From assembly GCA_028673005.1 (NCBI GenBank), contig CM054117.1:36394756-36458755 (forward strand): a DNA stretch of 64,000 nucleotides, written 5' to 3'. Positions 12,001-22,190 of this stretch are shown here, piece after piece. The position numbers and the translations under genes are program-made. Below the pieces are notes generated by a model. It saw only the letters and a program-made list of their open reading frames with translations, searched no databases and had not been told where the DNA came from. Every line of letters begins with the position of its first letter. The stretch's first letter is position 1. Source of the stretch: Tanypteryx hageni (Eukaryota > Arthropoda > Insecta > Odonata > Petaluridae).

Positions 12001-13545
12001 TCTGCATCGACAAACCACTTCACAAGCGTAAACACGGAAGGGACGAAATGGCGCGGCTTGGTTTACGTGGGTGCGACGAGTTCGGGGTTAGGAGATGCAT
12101 TCGCGGAAAACACACAGCACGAAACAAGCAAGCGCAGAAAACTAAAAAATGAAGAGTAAAAAATACACACAAAATAATAGGGCGGGACGAGGAAATGGTT
12201 GCGTGACTTCACGTCGTTTTTGGTGGCGGCAATAATAAAAACAACAGCACGGCGAAAGAAACAATAATTTTGAAAAACAAATAAAACGGCAGGAGAAAAT
12301 CCATATAGGTGCAGATGAGTTGCGAACTCGTGGGAGGGATTTAGGTCCGAAAGAATCCGAAATATTGCCACCGAGTTTCTGGGAGAGAGAGCTAAAAAGC
12401 GAGGGTAACTGAAATGCAATATACCGCGGGAGGATTTCGGAATGGGAGAGGTAGGAGGAATAGGGGGATGGCGCTTCGACAGAACATGAATACCGAAACA
12501 GGAAAAAAAAGTTGGGATGGAGCAGCGGCGCTGACGGTCCTATACACACACACACACCCATACACCGGACTCTCGACCGATTCCACCCACCCTCCATCCC
12601 TGCGCCAACTCGTTCGGGTTTCGCCCATCACGTCCTCTTCCTCTCACCTCTTCCCTGGCGGCCAAAGGAGAGACACAGCCTCCTCCCTCGACAGCCCTAA
12701 AAATTCTCGCACGGAAAAAAAATATGAAACACCTTGGCGCTCAATAAAAATTTCGCATAACCCGCGGACAGCGGTAAGGGGAGGGGGAGATGGAGGTACG
12801 AACGGCATAACAATAAAACGGAATCTAAAAAAATAATCAAAATGTCCCCCGCCTTCGCAACTACCTACGCACGAGGTTTTGCTAAATAATTCACGGATAG
12901 CGGACGAGTTGAGAGGGAGGATTGTGAAACCCGGACGGCGAAGTTGACGGAATTTTTTGGACAAGCGGTTGGTAATTTAGGGATCGGAGACGGGAGTGTA
13001 ACGAGATTCGATGAAATATGCAAGCGCGGCCTAAATTTCTACATATCAAAACTCATCGTAAATCCAATTCACTTTGATGTAGTTTTGATGACATTTGATT
13101 CGTGCAGAAAGAAAACAATAAAAATCTTACTAAATAGTATTAAAAGGAACATGAAAACGATAAATCTATATGCTTAACGTAGTTCTTAAAATTTAAGGAT
13201 CCTGCGATTAATGAAAAACATGTTCGTGAAAACTGCGGTTAATCTACGTAAAAAAAAACATTTACTTTCCGATGGCGATTTGAAAAAAGTTGAAACTATC
13301 CAGATCGACCTCTCTACCATTTAGACTTCTCTATGATGCACGGGATACTCGGGAGAAGTTTAAACAAGAACGAAGATAAAACGTATCCGTGAAAATTCAC
13401 ATTAAAACGAACTGGCAGCGCTTAAAGAGAAAACAAGACAAAACGAACAAAGGCTGAAGGTTGGGCAAAGTTAGAAAACGTGATAGATGACGTAGAGCTA
13501 CGAACGGTAAACAAGGAGCGGGCTCTAACGGGACGTATTACTGAA
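12001..13545. other. unique DNA with a short (AC)n, no gene recognised
   Basis: Mixed sequence with a short (AC)n at about 12544-12557. The overlapping open frames on both strands at 12063-12631 show no domain. Nothing else can be supported. Confidence 0.4.
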
Positions 13546-14212
13546 GAGAGCTAGAGATGCAGTGGCGGGGGGAGGGTGGCAGGCGGCGGAGGGAGGGATG
13601 GGAGAGGTAGGAAAAGGGGGACATCCTCGACGGAACCTGATGGAAGAGTTGCAGAAGAAGGGAAACGGGGGACGGATGGGGGGAGGGATAGAGGGGGAGA
13701 CTGAGGGGGGTGGGGAATTTTGAGTACGATGCCCTTAGGTGAAGCATGGGCGCAGAGAAGGGAGAGTGGGATGCTAGGAGGGGGAGGGAATGGAGCGGAA
13801 AAGATGGAGAATGAGTGAGTGGTGGGTGTGGGAGGAGGGAGGCGTGGGGGGGGGGGATGAGGAGGCGTCCGCTGGGGGAAGGGGATAGGAAGCAGAAGGA
13901 AGAAGGGATGAATACCAAATCGATACCATTGCTCCAGTGGTGAAGGCGAGATGGAACCTCTCCTCGCTGGTGTTTCCACGATGAGGAGAGAGAGAGGGAG
14001 GGGAGAGAGAGGGTAGAGGTGGCTGGGAAGGATGGGAGTAGTGAGACATAGAGAGATGGAGGGTAAGTGGAGAGGGAGAGAGAGATGAGGGGGTGAACGT
14101 TGGGGAGGGATGATGAGGGATGGAAAAGGCAGGAAGAGAGGAGGGTGAAGAAAGGAAGGTAGGAAGGTCAGATTAGGAGGGTGAGGGATAGATTGAGGCT
14201 CTGGGAAGGAGG
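13546..14212. repeat. purine-rich low-complexity tract
   Basis: Irregular GGAGGG, GAGAGAGAG and GGATGG words with no constant period lead into the 16-bp minisatellite. A 500-codon opposite-strand frame crossing this and the next feature has no stop because the opposite strand is nearly all pyrimidine. Confidence 0.7.
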
Positions 14213-14845
14213 GTGCCATTGGGAGAACTAGGAGAGGAGTGAGAGGAGGGAGAGGAATAGGGAGTGAGAGGAGGGAGAGCAATAGGGAGGGAGAGCAATA
14301 GGGAGTGAGAGGAGGGAGAGGAATAGGGAGTGAGAGGAATAGGGAGGGAGAGGAATAGGGAGGGAGAGGAAAGGGAGGGAGAGGAATAGGGAGGGAGAGG
14401 AATAGGGAGTGAGAGGAATAGGGAGTGAGAGGAATAGGGAGTGAGAGGAATAGGGAGGGAGAGGAATAGGGAGGGAGAGGAATAGGGAGGGAGAGGAATA
14501 GGGAGGGAGAGGAATAGGGAGGGAGAGGAATAGGGAGGGAGAGGAATAGGGAGGGAGAGGAATAGGGAGGGAGAGGAATAGGGAGGGAGAGGAATAGGGA
14601 GGGAGAGGAATAGGGAGTGAGAGGAATAGGGAGTGAGAGGAATAGGGAGTGAGAGGAATAGGGAGTGAGAGGAATAGGGAGTGAGAGGAATAGGGAGTGA
14701 GAGGAATAGGGAGTGAGAGGAATAGGGAGGGAGAGACAGAGGGAGGGAGAGACAGAGGGAGGGAGAGACAGAGGGAGGGAGAGACAGAGGGAGGGAGAGA
14801 CAGAGGGAGGGAGAGACAGAGGGAGGGAGAGACAGAGGGAGGAAA
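14213..14845. repeat. 16-bp minisatellite, block-structured variants
   Basis: The unit is GGGAGGGAGAGGAATA, with a variant GGGAGTGAGAGGAATA. Variants are grouped, not mixed. After an irregular start come T-variants (about 14407-14454), about ten G-variants (about 14455-14615) and about eight T-variants (to about 14728). Seven units of a third form, GGGAGGGAGAGACAGA, close the array at about 14840. The grouping suggests local unit-by-unit expansion. Confidence 0.92.
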
Positions 14846-15129
14846 GGAACATGATGGGATGCGAGAGAGCGAATGTCGAGTGGGAGTGTGAAGGTTGAGG
14901 GAGAGTAGGAGAGAGAGGGAGAGTCATGAGGTGGTGAGACGAGCATAGAAAATAGGAGGGTGAGAGGGATGATGAGTGAAGTAAACGAAGGAGGCTGGCG
15001 GGTGGGAGTGCGGAGAGTGCGGTGTTGGAGGGAGGAAGAGAGTTGGTATACAAAAAGAATGAGAGCGTTTTTTAAGAAAGACAGCCAGAGCCCTTCGCAG
15101 AAAGAGGCGGAGAGAAATCTTCCCATTCA

Positions 15130-15310
15130 ACCCTTCAACATCTTGGTAGTCTTCCTAAAGCTCTCATCATTTCCCCCTCCCTACTTCCCCTTTCCGCCAC
15201 GCCTCCCCTCCTCCCCGCCGCCACCTATCCGTCCCATACCCGACGGCACCTCCCCCATCCCTACCCTCCCCCCACGCTTCTCCCTTACCTTCGCTATCCA
15301 CCCTCACTCC
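15130..15310. repeat. pyrimidine-rich tract
   Basis: C/T-rich + strand (CCCCCTCCCTACTTCCCC, CCTCCCCTCCTCCCC) lying 0.3 kb after a long purine field. The two could in principle pair as a loose fold-back. Confidence 0.6.
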
Positions 15311-16840
15311 CTCCATAAGGATGAGTGGAAAAAGACCGAGTGACCGCTATCGTGGAGATATTGACGCAGGGATGGATGGGAGGGCTAGGAAAAAAAAGGA
15401 TCTCCACCCCCGTTTTAGGGACCGATGTCTACCTCCCTTACCTCTCCCCTTCTCCTTATCCATAGTCCCAGTAATGGAGGGCTCGATGGGAGGATGGTTT
15501 TTCGAAAAGGGGGTGCGGGTGGAAATTCCTTGAGCTCGCCAAGTCTCTCTCTCGGTAGTAGCGAGAGGTGTGGGAGAAGATATTCCAGCCGCCCGTAAAA
15601 ATCCTCGCGCTGTTCCGGAGAAATTAATGTCCGTGGGAGGGTGGGAAGAGGGTGCTTCGTCTTCCATTAGCCTCACCCTACCACCTCGTCCCCCTCCCAC
15701 CTCTTCCTCATCCTACACCTCCCTTTCCTCGGTTACCGTCGTCCGTTCGGTGTGTTTCCGAGGATGGCAGCAAAAAATCAACCGTGATGGAGAGAACAGA
15801 TAGGGTGGACAGGGGTTCTTACGCCAGCAAGGTGCGACCTATCCGTTAGGGTTTTTTTTAATCCACTGCGTTATATTCAATGAGATTACGTAAGACGACA
15901 ATCTTCAAAATCTACACTTCCATTACATTTTTTTCAATTTTAGATTTATTTTTAACCTTGTAAAAACTATTATGAAGAAAGAATAGAACGATATCGAGAT
16001 ATTTTAATCTTACAAAAATTACCTGCAAGGAATAAATTAATTTTAGACAAACTCCTTTTCCGCAGCCATTAGGTCAACTTCAGTAATAAGAAATTCAATG
16101 ACTTTTTCTTTTACTTTTTTGATTTTCTTAACGATGAATTATTTCTCAAATACTGCAAAAACTTCTGGTATATTAAAAGATTTTATTATGTATGCAAATC
16201 CTAGCATCTTAGGAAATCCAACCAAGGACGGCCAGCTTTAAAAACCTGCAATTAATATGTAAGATTAAAAAAACAATACTTTCGTGATAACTCCAAATCT
16301 AGATAATCTTTTAACATTACGAACCGCGACATAAAATTCCACCTCCGACGTCGAGGGTCCTTCCTCCCTACTCACGAAACAAAAGCATGAACTAAAAGAC
16401 AAAAAGAATCCCATCAAACGCAAAACAAAAGAAGGGTGAAAATAAACGCGGAGGGAGTGAAGGAGAGGGAGCGAGCGCTAAAACAAAACAAAAGGGAAAA
16501 GAGAGAGAGAGAGATCAGGGGATCAATCAAGTAGGCACAGCGAGATTTATCAACCGTAAGTAGCCCCGTCGGATGCATTAATAACATAAAATGACAAAAA
16601 AGTAATATTCTACTCGATATTTTTTCGTCCCTTCGGCTTTAGCAACGTAACGAGGGAGGAGACGAGCTCATTACTTTCATCCCCTCACCCCTAACAAACA
16701 ACCTCCATACTTCTCTCTCCCCTCATATCTCTCATCCATTCCTATCCCATGTCCCGACCTATCCACCTTTCCCATTCTGAGTCATCTCCATTCATAGTTT
16801 AAAATTAGTGAGGGGTCAGATGAAGCAGAGGATAGATATA
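15311..16840. other. unique DNA, AT-rich in its right half, no gene recognised
   Basis: A second pyrimidine-rich patch lies at about 15660-15740. From 15850 to 16330 the sequence is strongly AT-rich. No gene, RNA or mobile element could be recognised. Confidence 0.45.
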
Positions 16841-16909
16841 CGATTGGGGAAAAGGGAGTAGAGTACAGAAGTTGGAAGAAAGTGAGAGGAGCGGGATGGA
16901 GAGAGGGAG

Positions 16910-17473
16910 ACAACTAGAGGGAGGGAGGGAGAGAGAGGGAGAGATTGAGGGAGGGAGAGATTGAGGGAGGGAGAGATTGAGGGAGGGAGAGATTGAGGGA
17001 GGGAGAGATTGAGGGAGGGAGAGATTGAGGGAGGGAGAGATTGAGGGAGAGAGATTGAGGGAGGGAGGGAGAGAGATTGAGGGAGGGAGGGAGAGAGATT
17101 GAGGGAGGGAGGGAGAAAGATTGAGGGAGGGAGAAAGATTGAGGGAGGGAGGGAGAGAGATTGAGGGAGGAAGGGAGATTGAGGGAGAGAGATTGAGGGA
17201 GAGAGATTGAGGGAGAGAGATTGAGGGAGAGAGATTGAGGGAGAGAGATTGAGGGAGGAAGGGAGATTGAGGGAGAGAGATTGAGGGAGGAAGGGAGATT
17301 GAGGGAGGGAGAGAGATGGAGGGAGAGAGATGGAGGGAGGGAGGGAGAGAGATGGAGGGAGGGAGGGAGGGAGAGAGATGGAGGGAGGGAGGGAGGGAGA
17401 GAGATGGAGGGAGGGAGGGAGGGAGAGAGATGGAGGGAGGGAGGGAGGGAGAGAGATGGAGAGAGAGAGATGG
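16910..17473. repeat. 16-bp minisatellite and related GGAG-expanded units
   Basis: The array begins with about eight units of GGGAGGGAGAGATTGA. It passes through shorter GGGAGAGAGATTGA forms and ends with units carrying extra GGAG steps before GAGAGATGGA (17300-17470). The last part holds runs such as GGGAGGGAGGGAGGG, a perfect G-quadruplex pattern. The units share an 11-base core with the array at 14.2-14.8 kb. Confidence 0.92.
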
Positions 17474-17620
17474 ATAGATAGATAATCGTCTTTATTCGGG
17501 CGAAATTTAGACCATAAGGTCCATTCTTACATTTAACCCTTCGTCAATATAAAAAATATAAAAAAATGGTAAAGTAAGATATATATATATATACAATACG
17601 CATAACATAAACAGTATATA
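17474..17620 (-). mobile_element. 5'-truncated LINE 3' tail inserted in the minisatellite
   Basis: About 147 bases of non-satellite DNA interrupt the purine array. Read on the minus strand, the segment ends AATAAAGACGATTATC followed by a (TATC)n tail at 17474-17484. That is the layout of a non-LTR retrotransposon 3' end with a microsatellite tail, and the missing remainder fits ordinary 5' truncation. A short AT microsatellite (about 17578-17597) lies inside. The flanks on both sides are GAGATGGA-type satellite, so insertion came after the array existed. The clade cannot be assigned. Confidence 0.5.
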
Positions 17621-18040
17621 GAGATGGAGGGAGAGAGATGGAGGGAGGGAGGGAGGGAGAGAGATGGAGGGAGGGAGGGGGAGAGATGGAGGGAGGGAGG
17701 GGGAGAGATGGAGGGAGGGAGGGGGAGAGATGGAGGGAGGGAGGGAGAGAGATGGAGGGAGGGAGAGAGATGGAGGGAGGGAGAGAGATGGAGGGAGGGA
17801 GAGAGATGGAGGGAGGGAGAGAGGGAGGGAGAGAGATGGAGGGAGGGAGAGAGGGAGGGAGAGAGATGGAGGGAGGGAGAGAGATGGAGGGAGGGAGGGA
17901 GGGAGGGAGAGAGATGGAGGGAGGGAGGGAGAGAGAGAGATGGAGGGAGGGAGAGAGATGGAGGGAGGGAGGGAGGTAGAGAGATGGAGGGAGGTAGAGA
18001 GATGGAGGGAGGGAGAGAGTCGGAGGGAGAAAACCAGAGA
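17621..18040. repeat. GAGATGGAGGGAGG-type minisatellite (right half)
   Basis: This continues the purine array beyond the LINE fragment. The units are GAGATGGAGGGAGGGA with insertions of GGAG or GAGAGG, so spacing varies in 4-base steps. All three + frames stay open and give Arg/Glu/Gly repeats, which is a compositional effect. Confidence 0.9.
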
Positions 18041-18150
18041 GAGAGAGAGAGAGAGAGCGACGTGGGAGTTAATACGAAGCCTACAAAGAGAAAGGGGAGT
18101 GAAAATGGGGATGGTAGAGAGCGGCTAGAAAGGTGAGAGAGAGAGAGATG
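18041..18150. repeat. (GA)n microsatellite and purine flank
   Basis: A GAGAGAGAGAGAGAGAG run near 18035-18057 is followed by ordinary purine-rich DNA and a second short GA run near 18133-18147. Confidence 0.75.
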
Positions 18151-18309
18151 ACACCATGTCAGTGACTCTCTCCCATCATTGCAATACTACCGCCGCGCAG
18201 GGAGTCAAAACGGGGACGATGGGCAGGGGAGGGCTAAAAAGGAGCGAGAGAGATGCCATAGCACTCGATGGCGCTCAATCAAGAGCCGCATTAGCGTCCA
18301 GAGAGGACG

Positions 18310-18560
18310 CTCGGAGCCACTACACTTGCCCTCCCCTTACCCCCCTGCTCCCCATCGAACACATCCCATTTTCTCCCGCCGCCTCCCAACGCTGCTACCT
18401 CCATCCCCTCCCAGCTCTTCCCTCCCACCACCCACGCTCACGCTTTCCGGTCTCCTGCATTAGTAATGGATGAGGACTCGAAAAACGAACTATCCCCGCC
18501 GACTCTCCACCCTTTCATCCCCACCGCCCTCCTCTCTCTCTATACCTCCCGACTCAGCTA
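18310..18560. repeat. pyrimidine-rich tract
   Basis: C/T-rich + strand directly after the purine field, with words such as CCCTCCCCTTACCCCCC and CCTCCTCTCTCTC. No unit is seen. Confidence 0.6.
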
Positions 18561-19130
18561 CTACACCCACCGCCGACCACCTCCGCAGATGTGCGGGGGA
18601 GTGGGAATGGAGGGTGTTAGAGGGGAAACGGTGGGATTGAAGCCACCCTCAAATCGTCAGAGGGAATCCAGGTCCCGATGGGACTCCTTCATCCCTTTGG
18701 GGCCCTTCCGGGAAAGCGCAAATTCCAGGATTCCGCCAGTCGGGATCCGGAAGGGTGTATGGAAAGAGGGAGAGAGGGCTAGAGAGTGGGGAGGAGGCTA
18801 AAGGGAGGGAGGAGGACGGGATGACCTACGTGCTAATGCAGCCACATCCGTTTCCGCTGCGAGAAGGGCAGAGTAAAACAAAAAATAGGCGAAATCGAAG
18901 GTGAGATAGGGCTCGTTCACTTACCACCAACAGAGTCTAGAAAGTACATCACTCAATTTCATCGTAACGACGCAGAAGAGGATTAATAACTCCATCTACC
19001 TGAGCAACACGACTAAAACTGTCCGCTGAACCTAGTTGTGGAAAGAATCGGTAGAAAAATCGTTTTCAGCATATCCAAAAAATATTTTCAAGAGTATTGT
19101 TTTGTTATAAGCCACGGTTTAAAGACTATG
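18561..19130. other. mixed DNA, no gene recognised
   Basis: Short purine-rich patch (about 18760-18815), then AT-rich unique DNA. No gene-like signal is supported. Confidence 0.4.
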
Positions 19131-19376
19131 CAACGGCAGATCTAGGATTTCCTCTAGGAGGAGGTTAACCAAAGGTTCAAAACTAATTGAAAATATCTTC
19201 AAAAGCATATAGAGATTAATATATAAAAAAGGAACCAATAACATTTGGTGCAACACAAATAATTGCCGTAAAAAAGTAACGTTCCTTCGATGTGTAATTT
19301 TATATTATGGTTTATTTTTCGACGTTTTGGTGGGGAGAGATTTACCCCCTTTACCCTCTCCCTCCTGGATCCCTTG
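19131..19376. mobile_element. degraded hAT-like MITE
   Basis: The left end CAACGGCAGATCTAGGATTT and the reverse complement of the right end, CAAGGGATCCAGGAGGGAG, resemble the CAGGGGCGGATCCAGG termini of many hAT non-autonomous elements. At 246 bp and without coding capacity it fits a MITE. The flanking octamers AGACTATG (left) and AGACTGCA (right) share their first five bases, consistent with an eroded 8-bp hAT target duplication. Confidence 0.55.
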
Positions 19377-19384
19377 AGACTGCA

Positions 19385-20690
19385 TGTAATAAAATTTAAT
19401 TTCGATTGTTCTTACCTTAACGTGTGCTTCCGAACATTTTCATAACAACCCAATAGAATAAACAATGATCTGTTTAGGGTTTTACAACTCACACGCCTAA
19501 CATCAGATTTTACGCAAATTTAGCCCGCGTCTGACGAATAAAAAACGAAATGATCAGATAAACGGGAGCTATTTTCGATCTTACGACATTCTATATCCAT
19601 TTATATCTAAATCCTATTGGAAAGGCCTTGCGACGGAGCACGGCAGCAGTGGCCACATTATATACCATAGATTAAGTTGTCGCTTAGTGATTTTGGAAAT
19701 GAGTCGAACCGCTATCGGAAGGGATTTAATCCCTCGATTACAACATTAAAGATTCCTTCGAGCCGCTTTTCCATGGATTGGAAATATTCCTTGGCAAGAG
19801 GGAGAAAAGGGTGGGAAGGCGATGGAGAAACCAGACACGATTTTACATTTTTTAAACCTTCTTTTTTATTCCTGCCGACTTCATGGGATCGGAAAGAACG
19901 CCTCAATCTGCTAACCAAATAAAACGCCCGGAAGAAAACTATATCACGTGAGTTGAGGCGCTTAGCGAATTAAGCCATAATACAAATAGATGATAAAATT
20001 GCTCGGCAATTTGTACGGATCGGCATTATTATCGTTACGGCCAAGAGCAAGGTTTAGTGACTTTGTATGTATGCTTTTAAAAAGACCGTAAAGCCTTTTT
20101 TAAGATATCGTAAATAAAACAAGATATTGGGTGGAACTGGAACCTCGGGAAGATTTATGCAAGGCGGATTTTTTATAACCCGCGAGAAACATAAAAAAAA
20201 CCTAGTTTTACAGAGCACTCAACCGTGAAAAAATTTGATTCTAATTATTTCCGAAGCGACGTTACGGAGGATTACGAAATTCCTTCCCTCTCAAATCCGC
20301 CGTGGCCGAGTAGATTTCGGTAATGACGATTCGATCGCGAGGTTGGGCGAATCTATCGGAAATCTAACCCCACGCGACGCAACAAAAGCCCCACGATGAG
20401 CGCATATTCGCACCGCTGCGGGGGGAGAGGGAACTCGCTACACCCCTTTCTCTACCGTCTTAAGCACATCAAAGATTCAGGCCACCGTTGACAATATAGA
20501 CCCCGAATGGATTACGGAAAAAACACGACCGCTATCCCGAATGAATATGGCAACGATTTATGCATCCCTCTCCCCTCCCGCACGTCAGACGGTGTCACTT
20601 TTCGTAGCGAAGATTGACGCGGACGCGTAGCTCCGACGAGAGAAGATGACGAGGAATGTTTTCGGTGTGTAGCGGCGGTGAGTGGGGGTA
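19385..20690. other. unique AT-rich DNA, no gene recognised
   Basis: No coding, RNA or repeat signal was recognised. A small GC-rich patch is present at about 20360-20470. Confidence 0.45.
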
Positions 20691-20697
20691 ATGGGGC

Positions 20698-20712
20698 GGG
20701 GGGGGGGGGGGG
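20698..20712. repeat. poly-G run (15 G)
   Basis: An uninterrupted run of 15 G, preceded by GGGGC. Confidence 0.9.
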
Positions 20713-20850
20713 AGATGACTAATGCGAGATGGAGCACCACGAGGTGAAATCGGAAGTTGGATTATGTATTTTGGATGATGAGGAGCTATGTCAAAATTCT
20801 GGAGAAATTTAAAACGCCAAAAACGAAGTCTGTGATCTGCGATGCTCACG

Positions 20851-20870
20851 ACGCCGCCACCTAGCGGACG
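20851..20870 (-). promoter_or_regulatory. CTCF-like motif
   Basis: On the minus strand the sequence reads CCGCTAGGTGGCGGC, close to the conserved bilaterian CTCF consensus CCASYAGRKGGCRS. It is a single short match in CpG-rich surroundings, so binding is only a possibility. Confidence 0.3.
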
Positions 20871-22190
20871 ATCGATGTAATTACGGACGACGCGAAAAAC
20901 TGCTCGCTGGAAAAAAAAAACTGATGCGGAGGATCGATTTTTCGCTGCCTCTTTCAACGCGTTCCGAAATCGTATTTCGATATAGAAACACAATTACCAA
21001 AATAAAAACATTTTTTTCGATAATATTCCGTCGACATACGCAAGGAGCATCTCAATCGTGCGCAACATTCATCGAGGTTTCTTTTAAAAATAACTCCGCC
21101 ATCACCCGTTTAACTTTCCCAGAACGTAATTTACTCTCTGATAAGTCGGGTGAAAAAGTAACTCAATGGGAAGCATTAGAGCGAAATTAAACACCGATTT
21201 TACCCTAGTTCACTTTCGCGTCACGAAGCGCAACTCGGACATAGCTGTAGATAAGTTACGATCCAGACGAGTAGCTGAGAAAAAAGAAAATTGGTGAAAA
21301 AATTGACATAGAGGGAATAGAACATGATGTCGTGTTAGGGAGAGGAGTTACGACTAATTCACTTTCGGCAGCTGCCACCATTTTCCCCCTTATTCCCGCT
21401 AGCCCTCTTCCGACTTCCCCCACCATTTAATTCCCAAACCATCGTACATTCAGCCAAGCATAATGCCCCCAACCCATATAATATGGATGCAGATATGAGG
21501 GCGATAAAAAAGGGAGAGAAGGGGAACGCCATGGTCAGAATGAGAGAGCGGAGGCAGGACCGTGAAGGAGGGGAGTTAGAGAGAACCAAGTCAGAAAGAG
21601 CTATTTGTTTTTGCGCCTTTTTCGGCAAAAACGTTCGCAACGTATTTATACAATTATGGAGTGGATGAAAAATAAACCGATTAGAAAAGACAGGAGGGAA
21701 AGGGAGAGAAAATACATTTATACAACGCCAGTCATAAAGAATGAGAACATCAATCAATATATATACATGGAGGGTTAGGAAATAATAAGATAGCGAAAAG
21801 AGAAAAAAGTATGCGTCGGGCAGTGACGTGAATTATCGACAGAGAGGAAAGTAATGAGGAGGAATAAAGGATGGGAGGAATGGTGGGATGAAATGAGGGA
21901 ATGAGATGGATGGTGTGCAAGAATGGGAGAGGAGCGGGAGAGAGTGTAATGATGTGAGGGCGTGGGATGGAATAAAACCGAGGGAGTAGAGAGGGATGTA
22001 AAAGGTAACGGGAGGGCGCGTGATTGAGGAAGGATGCGTGAGGCGGTGTGGGAAGGTATCGGATGCGGAGATGGTGCGGGAAGCATTGAGAGGGGTGTGC
22101 GAGATGAATGAAAAGTGGAAGACAATGACAATTAGGCAGAAAGGAAACCATGGGAACGGTTCTAGTGGAGGGAGGGAAAGGATTGCGAGA
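20871..22190. other. unique DNA, no gene recognised
   Basis: AT-rich sequence becoming purine-rich towards the AGG array. Open frames on both strands at 21359-21757 show no recognisable domain. Confidence 0.4.

Noticed and set aside
13551..15126. 500- and 317-codon minus-strand frames
   Set aside because: They are translations of the 16-bp minisatellite and its flanks in several frames at once, with no non-repeat domain.
17281..18136. Arg/Glu/Gly repeat frames on the + strand
   Set aside because: They are translations of GAGATGGAGGGA minisatellite units in all three frames.
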